DNA from: Helicobacter pylori
GTDB taxonomy: Bacteria; Campylobacterota; Campylobacteria; Campylobacterales; Helicobacteraceae
Length of the DNA: 64,000 nt
Direction: 5' to 3'
NCBI RefSeq assembly: GCF_009689985.1
Contig: NZ_QBAW01000004.1
Location: 62,001 to 126,000 of the forward strand
Shown here: in pieces, positions 24,397 through 34,940 of the stretch
How positions within the stretch are numbered: position 1 is the stretch's first letter
Layout of the letters: each line of letters starts with the position of its first letter
Program-made: the position numbers and the translations under genes
Notes under the pieces: generated by a model
Seen by the model: only the letters and a program-made list of their open reading frames with translations
Databases searched by the model: none
What the model was told of the DNA's origin: nothing

Positions 24397-25443
24397 TTAA
24401 GCGTTATTGAAGATTTCTTCAATTTGTTCTTTAATATCCCTGTAATTGAAACTCTCCCTAAAGCCATCAATCTTGCCTCCGCTCGCATTCCTATGCCCGC
24501 CCCCATTAAAACACATTTGACTGAGTTCGCACACATCGCAATTCCCATTCGCTCTTAAGCTCACATTCCCTTTAGCGTTCACATCTATATAAAAATCAAA
24601 ATCCGGATTTTGCGTTAAAAAAAGGTTAGCCAACACGCTAATACCCCCCATAGAATAACTTAAAAACCCTTTTTTATCCTGGTAATAAACGCTACAATCA
24701 TGCTTTTTTAAAGAGAGCAAATGCGTTTGCGTGCTTGAAGAGATATTGTCCATCGTTTCTGTATCAGGATCACCCCCAAGAGCGATTTTTTTAAGTTTGA
24801 ACAAATCATTATCATAGGCTACAGGGGCATTTTCTAAAAACAAATAGTTTTTAACTTCTTCTAAAAGCTTTAATTTATAATCGCGGTTCTCATCATCAAA
24901 CATGAAGCGATTCAATTCAGAGCTTTGGTTAATCATGCGCATACACACCTTGCCTAATTCAAAGCCATAACCTTGCGTGTCCCAAATATCCACAGAATTG
25001 ACCATTTCCACTAAAGGCTCTAGCCATGCTGTATTTTTTGGCTCTAAAATAGCGTAATGCTTTTTCAAAAACTCATACACGATTTTAGTCGCGCAGCGGT
25101 TCGTGTCTAAAAAATACCAATGGAAACTCTCAGCCACTTCCTTACCGCTGATATGGTGATCTAAAAGCTGGATTTGAATGTTTTTATTTTGCAAGCGGTG
25201 TTCTTGGATTTTGTCTTGCAAATACTGCGCTTCGTTTAAATTCAAATTCAAATCGCTAATCAAAATAAGGAATTCACTCTCTTTAGATTGAGCGATTGCG
25301 TTTAAAATCTCATAAATCCTCGCTGAGACTTCACGCCCGTAATTAGCGTTATAGCATTGGATATTTTTAAAAAATTGTTTTGAAACAAGCTGGCATGCAT
25401 AGCCGTCTAAATCAATGTGTGAAAGGTGATAAACTTGCATCAT
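24397..25443 (-). CDS. DHH-family phosphoesterase (HP1042-like)
   Basis: 348 residues. N-terminal DHH domain motifs: HIDLDGYACQL (about residues 9-19), LISDLNLN and LLDHHISG, which supply the metal-binding aspartates and histidines. The C-terminal DHHA1 domain ends in CFNGGGHRNASGGKIDGF. Relatives are NrnA/NrnB-type nano-RNases, oligoribonucleases or cyclic-dinucleotide-linked phosphodiesterases; which substrate applies cannot be told here. It sits directly downstream of flhA, 27 bp after it. Confidence 0.88.
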   Translation of the reverse strand: MMQVYHLSHIDLDGYACQLVSKQFFKNIQCYNANYGREVSARIYEILNAIAQSKESEFLILISDLNLNLNEAQYLQDKIQEHRLQNKNIQIQLLDHHISGKEVAESFHWYFLDTNRCATKIVYEFLKKHYAILEPKNTAWLEPLVEMVNSVDIWDTQGYGFELGKVCMRMINQSSELNRFMFDDENRDYKLKLLEEVKNYLFLENAPVAYDNDLFKLKKIALGGDPDTETMDNISSSTQTHLLSLKKHDCSVYYQDKKGFLSYSMGGISVLANLFLTQNPDFDFYIDVNAKGNVSLRANGNCDVCELSQMCFNGGGHRNASGGKIDGFRESFNYRDIKEQIEEIFNNA

Positions 25444-25470
25444 TCTCCTTTTTTATCAATTATTTATCCA

Positions 25471-27672
25471 TTAAAAGTTAATATGGATCGTGCCTAAGGC
25501 TTCAAAATTAGAATTAGGATCCAATTCAGCATGGCTTAGCACGATCACATCAATCCTAGCCTGCTCCATTTGATTAGAAAGGGCTTTTCTTAAATTAGGC
25601 TCTACGATCAAAATCACCGGAGCGATCCCTTTTTGCAAGACTTTCATAGCCTCTTCAGAGACCACTTCAATGAGTTTTTGCAATTCGCCCACATTGAGCA
25701 ATAGGCTTTTAGAAGTGCCATTTTCTCGCAATTTATTAAGCAAAAATTGTTCGCTATCGGTGGAAAAGGTTAAAAATTTCAAACGCCCGTCTTCAGATTT
25801 AAAAGCGTTAGTGATCACCCTAGAAAGCCTCGCTCTCACTTGTTCGGTCAAGATATTCACATCGTTTTGAACCAATGGGGCAATATCGGTAATCGTTTCT
25901 AAAATAGTGAGCATGTCTTTAATGGGGATTTTTTCATGCAACAAGGCTTGCAAGACTGATCGGATCGCACCGGTGGGGATTTTTTTACTCTCTTCTACAA
26001 TCGTAGGATAGTCTTTAGCCAAGCGCTCTAAAAGGGATTTCACTTCATCTTTAGTGATAAAATCTTCAGCGTATTTTTTCACTAATTCGCTGGTGTGCGT
26101 CGCAATAACGGTGCTTGGATCAATAATGGTATAGCCTTGAATAATGGCTTCTTCTTTATTTTTAGTTTCAATCCATAAAGCGTCCATTCCAAAAGCCGGC
26201 TCTTTAGTAGGAATGCCTTCAATTTCTTTATTCACAAAACCGGTATTCATGGCTAAAAACTTATCTGGCATCACCATGCCCTCACCAATCACAATGCCTT
26301 TAAGCTTGATTTCATAATGCGTTGGAGGGAGTTGCAAATCATCCCTGATCCGGATTTGAGGCATCAAAAAACCATAATCGCTCGCTATCTTTTTTCTAAT
26401 ACCTCTAATCCTTTCTAACAAGTCGCCCCCTTGTTTCATGTCCGCAAGACTGATGAGCTGATAGCCTAAAGCCAATTCTAAAAATTCAATCTTTAACACT
26501 TCATCAATCGCTTGTTCTTCTTCTCTTTTAAGCTCTTCTTGGGTTTTAGCCCTTGTGGTTTGGGTGTGGGGTTTGATTTTGGAGCTGTGGGGTTTTTCGC
26601 TCAAGTCCAAGCCGAATTTTTGACTCAAATAATTTTCTAATTTAGTGAGCAACCCATCTTTTCCCTCCCTGCTAATCAGCCATGCAATGAACAAAAAGAG
26701 TGTCCCTACAAACGCTAAAGAAAAGGTAGGGAGTCCAGGAATGGTTGCAAAAAGCAATAAAATCGCTCCCACAATCACTAAAGTTTTGCTTTTATTGGTG
26801 AGCTGTGTGATGAGTTTGGAAGCAAAGTCCTCTTCTTCGTTTTGCGTGGTGCGGGTGGCGACAATACCGGTCGCTGTCGCAATGATTAAGGCAGGGATTT
26901 GCCCTACAAGCCCATCGCCAATGGTTAGGATAGTGAAAGTGCTAGCGCTAAAGCTCAAGCTCATATCCCTTTGAAACACGCCCACTAAAAACCCTCCAAT
27001 GATATTGATAAGCGTGATGATAATAGAAGCGATCGCATCGCCTTTGACAAATTTAGACGCGCCATCCATCGCGCCATAAAAATCCGCTTCTTGGCTTAGA
27101 GCGGCGCGCCGTTTTTTGGCTTCCTTATCATCAATAAGCCCTGAGTTTAAATCCGCATCAATCGCCATTTGCTTTCCTGGCATAGCGTCTAGGGCAAATC
27201 GCGCCCTAACTTCAGTAACCCTAGTAGAGCCATTAGTAACCACCAATAAATTCACTAGCACTAAAATACTAAAGATAATCGCCCCAATCACATAATTCCC
27301 GCTCACGCTAAATTCCCCAAACGCCGTGATAATATCGCTCACCGCGCTAGGCCCTTTATAGCCTTGGGTTAAAATCATTCTAGTGGTGGCGACATTTAAA
27401 GCCAAGCGGTATAAGGTTACAATGAGTAATAAAGTGGGGAAAGCGCTAAAATCAGTAGGCTTGTCAATATAAAGCCCGATTAAAATAATCAACACCGATA
27501 GCGCAATAGAAATCGTGAGTAAAAAATCTAACACAAAAGGCGGTAACGGCACGATAATGATCGCTAAAATAGCTATCACAAAGACCACAAGGGCTAAGTC
27601 TTTGGATTGTAAGAAGCGTTTAAAGACAGGGAAAGTCTTTTTAAAAGCTAATTTGGAGCGTTCGTTTGCCAT
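25471..27672 (-). CDS. flhA: Flagellar export apparatus protein FlhA
   Basis: Inner-membrane export gate of the flagellar type III system. 733 residues, standard. The N-terminal half has about eight membrane segments (from [29 protein letters not shown] on, shown in parts) with the FHIPEP signature [18 protein letters not shown] (about residues 158-175). The C-terminal half is the soluble export-control domain. ATG at 27672; a minus-strand TATAAT lies 45 bp upstream, divergent from rpsO. Confidence 0.97.
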   Translation of the reverse strand: MANERSKLAFKKTFPVFKRFLQSKDLALVVFVIAILAIIIVPLPPFVLDFLLTISIALSVLIILIGLYIDKPTDFSAFPTLLLIVTLYRLALNVATTRMILTQGYKGPSAVSDIITAFGEFSVSGNYVIGAIIFSILVLVNLLVVTNGSTRVTEVRARFALDAMPGKQMAIDADLNSGLIDDKEAKKRRAALSQEADFYGAMDGASKFVKGDAIASIIITLINIIGGFLVGVFQRDMSLSFSASTFTILTIGDGLVGQIPALIIATATGIVATRTTQNEEEDFASKLITQLTNKSKTLVIVGAILLLFATIPGLPTFSLAFVGTLFLFIAWLISREGKDGLLTKLENYLSQKFGLDLSEKPHSSKIKPHTQTTRAKTQEELKREEEQAIDEVLKIEFLELALGYQLISLADMKQGGDLLERIRGIRKKIASDYGFLMPQIRIRDDLQLPPTHYEIKLKGIVIGEGMVMPDKFLAMNTGFVNKEIEGIPTKEPAFGMDALWIETKNKEEAIIQGYTIIDPSTVIATHTSELVKKYAEDFITKDEVKSLLERLAKDYPTIVEESKKIPTGAIRSVLQALLHEKIPIKDMLTILETITDIAPLVQNDVNILTEQVRARLSRVITNAFKSEDGRLKFLTFSTDSEQFLLNKLRENGTSKSLLLNVGELQKLIEVVSEEAMKVLQKGIAPVILIVEPNLRKALSNQMEQARIDVIVLSHAELDPNSNFEALGTIHINF

Positions 27673-27717
27673 AATCTAAAATCAATGCCTTAATTTTGGT
27701 AGGTGTGTTTGTCTCTT

Positions 27718-27723
27718 ATTATA
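27718..27723 (-). promoter_or_regulatory. -10 box of flhA
   Basis: Minus-strand TATAAT (in TATTATAATAAG), about 45 bp upstream of the flhA ATG. Confidence 0.65.
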
Positions 27724-27766
27724 ATATAAAGTTTAAAAGTATGACACAAAAAAGCTTATTTTACGC

Positions 27767-27772
27767 TATAAT
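27767..27772 (+). promoter_or_regulatory. -10 box of rpsO
   Basis: Perfect TATAAT (GCTATAATGCGGTC), 35 bp upstream of the rpsO ATG, with AGGAGG at 27797-27802. The aroQ promoter at 29486 has the nearly identical context GCTATAATGCGATC. Confidence 0.78.
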
Positions 27773-27807
27773 GCGGTCTCTATTAAATTACCAATTAGGA
27801 GGTCGTT

Positions 27808-28080
27808 ATGGCTTTGAATCTGGAGAAAAAACAAGAAATCATTAAGGCGTTTGCCACTAAGCAAAACGATACGGGTTCTTGTGAGGTGCAAGTGGCGTTG
27901 TTGAATGAAAGGATCAAGCTTTTAACCGAGCATTTAAAGGCTAACCCCAAGGATCATTCTAGTCGTTTAGGGCTTTTAAAATTAGTCGCTCAAAGACGCA
28001 ACTTGTTGAAATACATCAAACGCACCGATCATGCGCGTTATGTGGTTTTGATTGAAAAGTTAGGCATTAAAGACAGATAA
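27808..28080 (+). CDS. rpsO: 30S ribosomal protein S15
   Basis: Primary 16S rRNA-binding protein of the central domain. At 90 residues it is standard. The family motif TGSCEVQVALLNERIKLLTEHL...DHSSRLGLLKLVAQRRNLLKYIK (in parts) is clear. Strong AGGAGG ribosome site and its own promoter. Confidence 0.98.
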   Translation: MALNLEKKQEIIKAFATKQNDTGSCEVQVALLNERIKLLTEHLKANPKDHSSRLGLLKLVAQRRNLLKYIKRTDHARYVVLIEKLGIKDR

Positions 28081-28110
28081 TTCTTATCGGTTTTAGGGCA
28101 TGGCGAGTTT

Positions 28111-29400
28111 GTGTTGAAAGAGCGTTTGAAAGCCTTTTTTAGTGCGGATTCTGTCTTCACTTTAATTTTTGCCCTTTTCTTTCTCACTTCGTTTAAAAAA
28201 CCTTTAACTCAAGTTCTATTGATTGTTTTAATGGTTTTTTTGTTTCTTAGGTGTTATTTCCAAGCGTCTTTGAAAGAGACTTTTAGAATTAATCATCTAA
28301 AAACAATGCCTTTCAAATGGCTTACTTTGGCTTTTTGGGGCGTGTTTTTAAGCATCTTCCCTAACATGTTTAACATGCATGATAGCCAAACTTTCCGCTA
28401 CAATTTATTCGCTCTAAACATGTCCTTAACTTATGCTTGTGGGGCGTTATGCTTGCTTTTTGCCAGTTGTTTAAGAATCAAATTGAATCAAAAAATCCTT
28501 TTTTACAGCATGGCTGTTGCCAATTTCATCAACGGCTTGCTTTCATTGGTGCAAAAAATTTATTTTAACATGCCCAGAGCGCAAGGGTTTAGCACAGTTA
28601 AAGAGTATGTGGTTTTAGTGAGCGTTTCCATTTTAGGCTGTTATATTTATGCGCTTTATTCGCGCAATCAAAAAGAGAAACTTTTTTTCACGCTTTCTGT
28701 TTTTGTGGGGTTTTTAGTCGTTATTTTAAGCGCTACAAGGAGCGCGACAATCGCTTTTGTTATTACTTTTTTAATCCTTTCTTGCTTTATTTTATACGCC
28801 AAAAAATCGCTCAAACCATTGGGTTATATGGTGGTTGTGAGTCTTATTTTGAGCGCTTTGTATATGGGGAGTAACGCTTTAGAAAAAAAGGGGGCAATAG
28901 AGCAATCTAGGGTTCAAAACCAAAGCTTTGAAGAAGATTTGAAACGCTACGCTAAAAAGGACGCTGATAGCAGTATCGGGTGGCGTTTGGAGCGCTGGAA
29001 AGAAGCCCTAACGGTTTTGCGTTTAAGGCCCTTTTTTGGTATGGCCGCTAGCGAGAAATGCCAGAGATTAGAAGAGATTTTGTCTTTATCGCATTCTTAC
29101 AGAGCCAAAGATTTGATTCTTTGTTATGAAAGATACGACAACCAAATCATTCATGTTCTAGCCACTAGGGGGATCATAGGCTTTTTAATCTGGCTCTTTT
29201 TTTTATTAGTCATTGTAAAGATTTTTTGGAGCGGGATAAAGCAAAATTCTTTAATCTCACTCTTCATATTAACGACTCTCACTTTTTACCTTATTTTTGG
29301 TATTGGGTTTGACCCCTTTGATTTCTTCATTACGGGAAGTTTTTTTGTAGGAATGGTCATGATGGCTGTTTTTTTAAAAAAGGATAAAAGCGCTTTTTAG
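28111..29400 (+). CDS. waaL: O-antigen ligase WaaL
   Basis: Integral membrane ligase that transfers O-antigen from its polyprenyl carrier to lipid A-core. 429 residues with about 10-12 hydrophobic helices and a large periplasmic loop (LEKKGAIEQSRVQNQSFEEDLKRY to about residue 345) holding SSIGWRLERWKEALTVLRLRPFFG, the Wzy_C-type conserved region. I recall HP1039 being shown to be the H. pylori WaaL. The start is GTG at 28111 or the adjacent TTG. Confidence 0.85.
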   Translation: MLKERLKAFFSADSVFTLIFALFFLTSFKKPLTQVLLIVLMVFLFLRCYFQASLKETFRINHLKTMPFKWLTLAFWGVFLSIFPNMFNMHDSQTFRYNLFALNMSLTYACGALCLLFASCLRIKLNQKILFYSMAVANFINGLLSLVQKIYFNMPRAQGFSTVKEYVVLVSVSILGCYIYALYSRNQKEKLFFTLSVFVGFLVVILSATRSATIAFVITFLILSCFILYAKKSLKPLGYMVVVSLILSALYMGSNALEKKGAIEQSRVQNQSFEEDLKRYAKKDADSSIGWRLERWKEALTVLRLRPFFGMAASEKCQRLEEILSLSHSYRAKDLILCYERYDNQIIHVLATRGIIGFLIWLFFLLVIVKIFWSGIKQNSLISLFILTTLTFYLIFGIGFDPFDFFITGSFFVGMVMMAVFLKKDKSAF

Positions 29401-29485
29401 TATCAAAGGGTTTAATGTTAGTCAAGCGGTAGTTTCTTGTGATGCGTTCTTAGGAGGATTTAAGGGGTAAGATAAAAACTTATGC

Positions 29486-29491
29486 TATAAT
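29486..29491 (+). promoter_or_regulatory. -10 box of aroQ
   Basis: Perfect TATAAT (GCTATAATGCG), 38 bp upstream of the aroQ ATG; AAGGAG at about 29514. It probably starts the long run aroQ through fliY. Confidence 0.75.
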
Positions 29492-29528
29492 GCGATCTCA
29501 TTCCATATTAAACAAGGAGAAATCAACA

Positions 29529-30032
29529 ATGAAAATTTTAGTGATTCAAGGGCCTAATTTAAACATGTTAGGACACAGAGACCCAAGACTTTATGGCATG
29601 GTAACCTTAGACCAAATCCATGAAATCATGCAAACTTTCGTGAAGCAAGGCAATTTAGATGTGGAATTAGAGTTTTTTCAAACCAATTTTGAGGGCGAAA
29701 TCATTGACAAGATCCAAGAGAGCGTGGGCAGCGATTATGAAGGGATTATCATTAACCCTGGAGCGTTTTCGCACACTTCTATTGCGATTGCGGATGCGAT
29801 CATGCTAGCGGGCAAACCTGTTATTGAAGTGCATCTCACTAACATTCAAGCCAGAGAGGAATTCAGGAAAAATTCTTACACTGGAGCGGCTTGTGGAGGC
29901 GTGATCATGGGATTTGGCCCGCTTGGTTACAACATGGCTTTAATGGCGATGGTCAATATTTTAGCCGAAATGAAAGCGTTCCAAGAAGCCCAAAAAAACA
30001 ACCCTAATAACCCCATTAACAATCAAAAATAA
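29529..30032 (+). CDS. aroQ: 3-dehydroquinate dehydratase, type II
   Basis: Third step of the shikimate pathway. ATG at 29529 ([15 protein letters not shown]) after AAGGAG, 167 residues; the in-frame Met at 29490 lies before the transcription start. Active-site segments: [32 protein letters not shown] and [14 protein letters not shown] with catalytic Tyr, His and Arg. The C-terminus is an Asn-rich tail ([10 protein letters not shown]). Confidence 0.96.
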
Positions 30033-30045
30033 AAGGGGGCTACCC

Positions 30046-31119
30046 ATGAAAGGATTAGAAAGAGAATCGCATTTCACGCTCAATGAGAACGCGATGTTTT
30101 TTGAATGCACTTATAGTTGCGATAACGCTTTGTTTTTGCAATTAGAGGATCGCTCGTTTTTTATCACTGATTCTCGCTACACTCAAGAAGCTAAAGAAGG
30201 CATTCAGCCTAAAAATGGCGTTTTAGCGGAAGTGGTAGAATCTAGCGATTTAGTGCAAAGTGCGATTGATTTGATTGCTAAAAGTTCGCTTAAAAAGCTC
30301 TTTTTTGACCCCAATCAAGTGAATTTACAAACCTACAAGCGTTTGAATTCAGCGCTTGGGGATAAGGTTACTTTAGAGGGCGTGCCTAGTTACCACCGCC
30401 AAAAACGCATCATTAAAAACGATCATGAAATCCAACTCCTCAAAAAATCTCAAGCGCTGAATGTTGAAGCTTTTAAAAATTTTGCTGAGTATGTGAAAAA
30501 GGTTTTTGATGGAAAAGAGTCATTGAGCGAGCGGTATTTGCAGCATAAGGTTAAGGACTTTTTGACTAGAGAGGGGGTTTATGATCTGAGTTTTGAGCCT
30601 ATTTTAGCCTTGAATGCGAACGCGAGCAAGCCCCATGCTTTGCCTAGTGCGAAGGATTTTTTAAAAGCGGAGCATAGCATTCTTTTGGATATGGGAATCA
30701 AATACGAACGCTATTGCTCTGATCGGACTCGCACCGCCTTTTTTGACCCTAAAGATTTTGTCTTCACAAGAGAGCAGAGTTTCAAGGATAAAGAGCGTCA
30801 AAAGATTTATGACATTGTGAAAGAAGCACAAGAAAAGGCTATTTCAGGCATTAGAGCGGGCATGACCGGTAAAGAAGCGGACAGCTTGGCTAGGGGAGTG
30901 ATTAGCGGTTATGGTTATGGGCAATATTTCACTCACAGCACCGGGCATGGCATTGGCTTAGACATCCATGAGCTTCCCTATATTTCATCGCGCAGTGGAA
31001 CCATTTTAGAAGAGGGCATGGTGTTTTCTGTAGAGCCTGGGATTTATATCCCTGGATTTTTTGGGGTGCGCATTGAAGATTTAGTGGTGATTAAAAATTC
31101 TAGGGCTGAGCTTTTGTGA
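30046..31119 (+). CDS. pepQ: Xaa-Pro aminopeptidase-like M24 metallopeptidase (HP1037-like)
   Basis: 357 residues. The N-terminal creatinase-like domain precedes the M24 catalytic domain from about residue 140. Metal ligands are visible in [17 protein letters not shown] (Asp), [13 protein letters not shown] (His), [10 protein letters not shown] (Glu) and [10 protein letters not shown] (Glu). This set defines proline peptidases. The exact specificity (aminopeptidase P or prolidase) is not clear; the symbol follows common H. pylori usage. ATG follows GGGGG-rich spacer, 13 bp after aroQ. Confidence 0.85.
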   Translation: MKGLERESHFTLNENAMFFECTYSCDNALFLQLEDRSFFITDSRYTQEAKEGIQPKNGVLAEVVESSDLVQSAIDLIAKSSLKKLFFDPNQVNLQTYKRLNSALGDKVTLEGVPSYHRQKRIIKNDHEIQLLKKSQALNVEAFKNFAEYVKKVFDGKESLSERYLQHKVKDFLTREGVYDLSFEPILALNANASKPHALPSAKDFLKAEHSILLDMGIKYERYCSDRTRTAFFDPKDFVFTREQSFKDKERQKIYDIVKEAQEKAISGIRAGMTGKEADSLARGVISGYGYGQYFTHSTGHGIGLDIHELPYISSRSGTILEEGMVFSVEPGIYIPGFFGVRIEDLVVIKNSRAELL

Positions 31120-31607
31120 TGCGAGAGATCCTTACTAGCCGCTTTTTCCCCAGCCTTTTTAAAAAAAGGCTTGATTTTTCTAACAGGGTGGTTTTAGGGT
31201 TGGGATCTAATCTTAAAAATCCTTTAAAAATATTAAAAAATTGTTTTTTATATTTTAAAAATCATAGTAAGATCGGGAAAATTTTTTCTTCGCCCATTTA
31301 TGTCAATCCGCCTTTTGGTTACACTAATCAACCTAACTTTTATAACGCTACGATTATCCTTAAAACATCTTTAAGTTTGCGCCATTTTTTTGCTCTAGTG
31401 TTTTATATAGAAAGGCGTTTTGGGCGCCAAAGGAAGCGCGATTTTAAAGATGCTCCAAGAACTTTAGATATTGACATTATCGCTTTCAACCAAGTCATTT
31501 TAAGGCAGAATGATTTGACTTTACCTCACCCTAAATGGAGTGAAAGGGATTCGGTGTTAGTGCCTTTAACTTTACAACAAATTCTTTTTAAAAAAGGGGA
31601 GTGGTGA
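31119..31607 (+). CDS. folK: 2-amino-4-hydroxy-6-hydroxymethyldihydropteridine pyrophosphokinase
   Basis: Folate pathway kinase forming the pyrophosphate ester of 6-hydroxymethyldihydropterin. [16 protein letters not shown] near residue 26 and [23 protein letters not shown] around residue 105 are the HPPK signature and catalytic loops. ATG at 31119 overlaps the peptidase stop (ATGA-like); a GTG at 31116 is also possible. It overlaps flhF. Confidence 0.93.
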   Translation: MREILTSRFFPSLFKKRLDFSNRVVLGLGSNLKNPLKILKNCFLYFKNHSKIGKIFSSPIYVNPPFGYTNQPNFYNATIILKTSLSLRHFFALVFYIERRFGRQRKRDFKDAPRTLDIDIIAFNQVILRQNDLTLPHPKWSERDSVLVPLTLQQILFKKGEW

Positions 31608-32977
31608 AATTCTATACCTATAGTGGGGAGACAGCTGCTGAAGCTTTAAAGATCGCTCAAAGCCACCATGGGGTGGATACGCTGGTGTTTAAAACACAAG
31701 AAATCCGTAAAAAAACGCTCACTTCTTCTGGACTTTATGAAATCGTTGTGGCGGTTGAAGAAGAAGAAAACAAACCCCCTAAAGCCCCCCTTATTCCAGA
31801 AAGTTTGTATGATGAAGAATTGAATGAAGAAGATGTGGTCATGCAGCTTTCAAGCACTGTAGAAGAAATGCGCAAACTCGCCGGGGTTTCATCTAATCAG
31901 CGCAACTATAGTTTTTCAAAAAATAAGACCCTTTTAGAAAAAGACGCTCCGTTAGAGGATGCGCCTTTAGAGGCTAATAAGCAGGACGCTTTATTGCAAG
32001 CCTTAAAAGATGAAGCTAACCATAAAAAAGAAAGAGAAAAAAGAGAAGTCAAACAAGAAGAAGAGATTAAAGATATTAATCTGCAACTAAGTAAAATCAG
32101 AGACAGCTTGAAACTCATTCAAAACATGTTTTGGGATGAGAAAAACCCCAATTCCATCAATATCCCTCAAGAATTTGCCGAAATTTACAAACTGGCCAAA
32201 CAAAGCGGGATGAAACCCAGCCATTTAGATGAAATCATGCAATTAAGCCTGGAATTGATGCCTTTACGCATGCGGGAAAATTCCGTAACGATCAAGCGCT
32301 ATTTCAGAGAAGTGTTGCGTAAAATGATTTTGTGCCGCCCTGAAGATTTGAATTTAAGGCAAAAACGCATCTTAATGCTTGTAGGGCCAACAGGCGTGGG
32401 GAAAACGACGACTCTAGCCAAATTAGCCGCGCGCTATTCTAGAATGCTAGCGAAAAAATACAAGGTGGGCATTATCACTTTAGACAATTATCGCATTGGG
32501 GCTTTGGAGCAATTGAGCTGGTATGCTAATAAAATGAAAATGAGTATAGAAGCGGTGATTGACGCTAAGGATTTTGCTAAAGAAATTGAAGCTTTGGAAT
32601 ACTGCGATTTTATTTTAGTGGATACGACAGGGCATTCGCAATACGATAAAGAAAAAATTGCCGGTTTGAAGGAATTTATAGATGGGGGTTATAATATTGA
32701 TGTGTCCTTAGTCCTTTCGGTTACCACTAAGTATGAAGACATGAAAGATATTTATGATTCTTTTGGGGTGTTAGGGATTGACACTTTAATCTTTACGAAA
32801 TTAGATGAGAGTAGGGGGTTAGGGAATTTGTTTTCTTTAGTGCATGAAAGCCAAAAGCCTATCAGCTATCTTTCTGTTGGGCAAGAAGTGCCTATGGATT
32901 TGAAAGTGGCTACTAATGAATATTTAGTGGATTGCATGCTAGATGGCTTTAGTAACCCCAATAAGGAACAAGCATGA
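31601..32977 (+). CDS. flhF: Flagellar biosynthesis GTPase FlhF
   Basis: SRP-type GTPase that sets the number and polar position of flagella. The C-terminal NG domain holds P-loop [19 protein letters not shown] (about residues 261-279), [10 protein letters not shown] and [12 protein letters not shown]. The N-terminal region is charged and coiled, with a duplicated DAPLE segment. 458 residues. Start is GTG at 31601 or 31604, overlapping folK. Coupled to flhG by an ATGA overlap. Confidence 0.95.
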   Translation: MVKFYTYSGETAAEALKIAQSHHGVDTLVFKTQEIRKKTLTSSGLYEIVVAVEEEENKPPKAPLIPESLYDEELNEEDVVMQLSSTVEEMRKLAGVSSNQRNYSFSKNKTLLEKDAPLEDAPLEANKQDALLQALKDEANHKKEREKREVKQEEEIKDINLQLSKIRDSLKLIQNMFWDEKNPNSINIPQEFAEIYKLAKQSGMKPSHLDEIMQLSLELMPLRMRENSVTIKRYFREVLRKMILCRPEDLNLRQKRILMLVGPTGVGKTTTLAKLAARYSRMLAKKYKVGIITLDNYRIGALEQLSWYANKMKMSIEAVIDAKDFAKEIEALEYCDFILVDTTGHSQYDKEKIAGLKEFIDGGYNIDVSLVLSVTTKYEDMKDIYDSFGVLGIDTLIFTKLDESRGLGNLFSLVHESQKPISYLSVGQEVPMDLKVATNEYLVDCMLDGFSNPNKEQA

Positions 32978-33858
32978 ACAATCAAGCGAGTCGCTTAGAT
33001 AATTTGATAAATATTAAAAACCCCAAAAGTTTCTTTGACAATAAAGGGAATACCAAATTCATCGCTATCACAAGCGGTAAGGGAGGCGTGGGGAAATCCA
33101 ATATTAGCGCTAATTTAGCTTATGCTTTATACAAGAAAGGTTATAAGGTAGGGGTGTTTGATGCGGATATTGGTTTAGCGAATTTAGATGTTATTTTTGG
33201 GGTGAAAACTCATAAAAATATCTTGCACGCCTTAAAAGGTGAAGCCAAATTGCAAGAAATCATTTGCGAGATTGAGCCCGGGCTTTGCCTCATTCCTGGG
33301 GATAGCGGCGAAGAAATATTAAAATACATTAGCGGTGCAGAAGCTTTAGATCAATTCGTAGATGAAGAGGGGGTTTTAAGCTCTTTGGATTATATTGTGA
33401 TTGATACAGGCGCTGGGATTGGAGCCACTACGCAAGCGTTTTTGAATGCGAGTGATTGCGTGGTGATTGTTACCACCCCCGATCCTTCAGCGATCACCGA
33501 TGCGTATGCATGCATTAAAATCAACTCCAAAAATAAAGATGAATTGTTTCTTATTACTAACATGGTAGCCCAACCTAAAGAGGGCAGGGCGACTTATGAA
33601 AGGCTGTTGAAAGTGGCTAAAAACAATATCGCTTCATTAGAATTGCATTACTTAGGAGCGATTGAAAACAGCTCCTTATTGAAACGCTATGTGAGAGAGC
33701 GCAAAATTTTGAGAAAAATAGCCCCTAATGATTTGTTTTCGCAATCCATTGATCAGATAGCGGGCCTTTTGGTTTCTAAAATAGAAACCGGCGCTTTAGA
33801 AATACCAAAAGAAGGTTTTAAAAGCTTTTTTAAAAGGCTTTTGAGTTATTTGGGGTAG
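32974..33858 (+). CDS. flhG: MinD-like ATPase FlhG (YlxH)
   Basis: Membrane-recruited P-loop ATPase that limits flagellar number and partners FlhF. Deviant Walker A ITSGKGGVGKSNISANLAYAL (about residues 31-51, given in part), FDADIGLANLDVIFG and DYIVIDTGAGIG are present. The C-terminal residues form a short amphipathic helix (GFKSFFKRLLSYLG), the likely membrane-targeting sequence. 294 residues; overlaps flhF by 4 bp. Confidence 0.94.
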   Translation: MNNQASRLDNLINIKNPKSFFDNKGNTKFIAITSGKGGVGKSNISANLAYALYKKGYKVGVFDADIGLANLDVIFGVKTHKNILHALKGEAKLQEIICEIEPGLCLIPGDSGEEILKYISGAEALDQFVDEEGVLSSLDYIVIDTGAGIGATTQAFLNASDCVVIVTTPDPSAITDAYACIKINSKNKDELFLITNMVAQPKEGRATYERLLKVAKNNIASLELHYLGAIENSSLLKRYVRERKILRKIAPNDLFSQSIDQIAGLLVSKIETGALEIPKEGFKSFFKRLLSYLG

Positions 33859-33862
33859 GCTG

Positions 33863-34177
33863 ATGAAAGTGCAAAATTTTATCCATTTTTCTGTTGTGGT
33901 AGGGTTTTTTTTGGGGTTAGTGTTTTCGGTGTTGAAATTCAATGAGCCAGAGAGCATTTTATTATGGACGGTGTTATCCACGCTTGGAGGATACTTGGTT
34001 GCGTTGTTGTTCGCGTCTATTTTTATCGCTTGCACGGATTTAGATATTTGTCTTTTTGACAAAAAAGGCACTGAAGAGAGCTTGCTTCGTTTCAACCATG
34101 AATTTAAGAACAGAGAAAAAGAAGTGGCTAGTATTTTAGAATACATTAGAAGTTATGATTTTGATGATGGAAAATAG
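33863..34177 (+). CDS. Small membrane protein of the flagellar operon (HP1033-like)
   Basis: 104 residues with two hydrophobic helices (HFSVVVGFFLGLVFSVL and LSTLGGYLVALLFASIFIA) and a charged C-terminal tail. No motif I recognise. It lies between flhG and fliA, in the same position in H. pylori genomes, suggesting a flagellar or polar membrane role. It overlaps the upstream alternative starts of fliA. Confidence 0.75.
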   Translation: MKVQNFIHFSVVVGFFLGLVFSVLKFNEPESILLWTVLSTLGGYLVALLFASIFIACTDLDICLFDKKGTEESLLRFNHEFKNREKEVASILEYIRSYDFDDGK

Positions 34178-34178
34178 A

Positions 34179-34940
34179 ATGCCCAAAGAAATTCAAAAAA
34201 CTCAAACAAGCGAAACAAGCGAAACAAGCGAAAAAAATATAGAAAAGGTTTTGAACGCCTATGATAAGCAGCAACACCACCATCAAGACGCACTCGCTAT
34301 CCAGTATTTACCGGCCGTGCGCGCTATGGCGTTTCGTTTAAAAGAGCGCTTGCCTAGCTCTATTGATTTTAACGATCTGGTTTCTATTGGCACTGAAGAA
34401 TTGATTAAATTAGCTAGGCGTTATGAGAGCGCGTTAAACGATTCTTTTTGGGGGTATGCTAAAACTCGTGTCAATGGGGCGATGCTAGATTATTTGCGCT
34501 CTTTAGATGTGATTTCTCGCTCCAACAGAAAGCTGATTAAAAGCATTGATATTGAAATCACCAAACACCTTAATGAGCATGGGAAAGAGCCTAGCGATGC
34601 GTATTTAGCGGAAGTTTTAGGCGAAAATATTGAAAAAATTAAAGAAGCCAAAACGGCTTCAGATATTTATGCGTTAGTGCCAATAGACGAACAATTCAAT
34701 GCGATTGAGCAAGATGAAATCACTAAAAAAATTGAAGCAGAAGAGTTGTTAGAGCATGTCCAAAAAGCGCTGAATCAAATGAGCGAAAGAGAGCAAATCC
34801 TTATCCAGCTTTATTACTTTGAAGAGTTGAATTTGAGCGAGATTAAAGAGATTTTAGGCATTACTGAATCGCGCATTTCTCAAATCATTAAAGAAGTGAT
34901 TAAAAAGGTGCGTAAATCCTTAGGAGTGGATCATGGCTGA
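34179..34940 (+). CDS. fliA: RNA polymerase sigma-28 factor FliA
   Basis: Directs transcription of late flagellar genes such as flaA. ATG at 34179 (MPKEIQKTQTSE), 253 residues. Sigma regions are clear: region 2 (LPSSIDFNDLVSIGTEELIKLARRY...FWGYAKTRVNGAMLDYLRSLD), region 3 and region 4 (QMSEREQILIQLYYFEELNLSEIKEILGITESRISQIIKEVIKKVRKSLG, in part). The N-terminus carries three identical Thr-Ser-Glu repeats from a 9-bp DNA repeat. It overlaps fliM by 8 bp. Confidence 0.95.
   Translation: MPKEIQKTQTSETSETSEKNIEKVLNAYDKQQHHHQDALAIQYLPAVRAMAFRLKERLPSSIDFNDLVSIGTEELIKLARRYESALNDSFWGYAKTRVNGAMLDYLRSLDVISRSNRKLIKSIDIEITKHLNEHGKEPSDAYLAEVLGENIEKIKEAKTASDIYALVPIDEQFNAIEQDEITKKIEAEELLEHVQKALNQMSEREQILIQLYYFEELNLSEIKEILGITESRISQIIKEVIKKVRKSLGVDHG
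34206..34232 (+). repeat. Three tandem 9-bp units inside fliA
   Basis: ACAAGCGAA repeated three times exactly, encoding Thr-Ser-Glu triplets at the N-terminus. In-frame, so copy variation would not break FliA. Confidence 0.85.
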
